NCBI RefSeq assembly: GCF_905147365.1
Contig: NC_056413.1
Span: forward strand, 3,736,501-3,800,500
DNA: 64,000 nt
Origin: Aricia agestis
Lineage: Eukaryota > Arthropoda > Insecta > Lepidoptera > Lycaenidae
Direction of reading: 5' to 3'
The notes under the pieces are model-generated. The model saw only the letters and a program-made list of their open reading frames with translations. It was not told the DNA's origin and ran no database searches. Below, piece by piece: positions 63,295-64,000 of this stretch (position 1 is the first letter of the stretch; the number at the start of each line of letters is the position of its first letter). The position numbers and the translations under genes were made by a program.

Positions 63295-63820
63295 TATGAC
63301 TCAATTTCTCTGGTATACTACGTGTGATTTAAAAATATTTTATGTAAAATACATAGTACTTTTCACTAAAAGTTATGTAAATCATTAACATCTCGAATAA
63401 AAGTAAATGTATTTCTTGACCTTTAATAATTTTAAATGTCAAGTTTACTTTAAAGAGCAAATTAAGAGTTAGCAAAGTAACAAAAAATATTTAACGGGTT
63501 GTATTTTGGGATTGCCGGCAGAAGTGAATAGTAAATGTAGAAATTTATCTGTCAAATAAGAAACTGTTCTCTTCCTCAGTCTTACGAATTTTCGGTCAGG
63601 GTGTCCTGAGTCCTGAGTCCTGACGCAAATGCGTAAAAATTGCACATGGTTGTAAAAGATCACAAGATTTCACTGACTTTGGTGATGTAACAAACTTAAG
63701 TGGCTCTTTATTTAAGTAATCTTAACCGTTACGGAGAGAAAATTTTGTTACCGCGATTCTACCATTTGCAACACTAATGAAGCTTCGTTCCTTGTACGAT
63801 TAATGTTTACTATATTTTTA
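63295..63820. other. No gene seen
   Basis: AT-rich; a minus ORF at 63469-63663 has no recognisable domain. Confidence 0.4.
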
Positions 63821-63825
63821 TTTTT

Positions 63826-64000
63826 TTATGAGCAAACGAGCAAACGGGTCAACTGATGGAAAGCAACTTCCGTCGCCCATGGACACTGGCAGCATCAGAA
63901 GAGCTGCAGGTGCGTTGCCGGCCTTTTAAGAGGGAATGGGGTAATAGGGGAGGGTAGGGAAGGGAAAAGGGTAGGGGATTGGTCCTCCGATAAATTCACT
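63826..64000 (-). mobile_element. Poly-A SINE, copy 10, cut by the window edge
   Basis: ATGAGCAAACGAGCAAACGG ... AAGAGGGAATGGGGTAATAG ... GGTCCTCCGATAAATTCACT; the head lies beyond 64000. Confidence 0.83.

Noticed and set aside
1..64000. CRISPR array or bacterial-type operon
   Set aside because: Spliced genes, SINEs and LINEs show a eukaryotic genome; the only regular short repeats are microsatellites and TE tails.

Overview
The window looks like a moth or butterfly (Lepidoptera) nuclear genome. It is AT-rich and packed with short interspersed elements, fold-back MITEs and broken LINEs of types common in that order. These include a poly-A SINE with a polypyrimidine middle and a CCATCAGGTGACCCG-type 3' end, RTE tails, Jockey, Penelope and mariner remnants. 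The only clear host protein-coding content is split into short exons, so almost none of it shows as a long open reading frame.

Main result: at least three tandem genes of the insect sugar-type gustatory receptor (Gr) family lie on the minus strand. Gene A (1289-4087) has its 5' half here and runs off the left edge. Gene B (25954-33113) has eight exons from the initiator ATG to the ALSGKGFF exon before TM7; its last small TM7 exon was not found. Gene C (40513-56196) has ten exons, from an N-terminal linker exon to the terminal exon with the family signature VAGTIVTYELVLLQF and a stop; its ATG exon was not found. Exons were joined by hand from splice motifs, and every junction keeps phase. A and C share a phase-2 intron after the TM1 exon that B lacks.

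Layout. 1-5.1 kb: RTE tails, two poly-A SINEs, gene A exons, a tRNA-headed SINE and MITEs. 5-10.2 kb: repeats. 10.26-10.70 kb: one plus-strand exon with a Kazal-like cysteine pattern whose C-terminus runs into a MITE, followed by a 147-bp tandem duplication. 10.7-25.9 kb: MITEs, SINEs, RTE tails, perfect hairpins and a nested, duplicated TE complex (22.9-24.4 kb). 25.3-33.1 kb: a microsatellite-cored fold-back element and gene B, which has a LINE inserted exactly on a splice donor. 33.1-40.5 kb: fold-back elements and an R2-like LINE 3' end converging on gene C. 40.5-56.2 kb: gene C, its introns filled with SINEs, a hAT MITE, mariner, Penelope and Jockey remnants. 56.2-64 kb: an inverted RpL5-like fragment, then repeats and a Jockey RT remnant.

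The receptors would act in gustatory neurons as seven-transmembrane ligand-gated cation channels. Sugar-family membership is inferred from motifs; individual ligands cannot be read from sequence. A striking pattern is how often transposable elements sit within about 10-50 bp of a Gr splice site.
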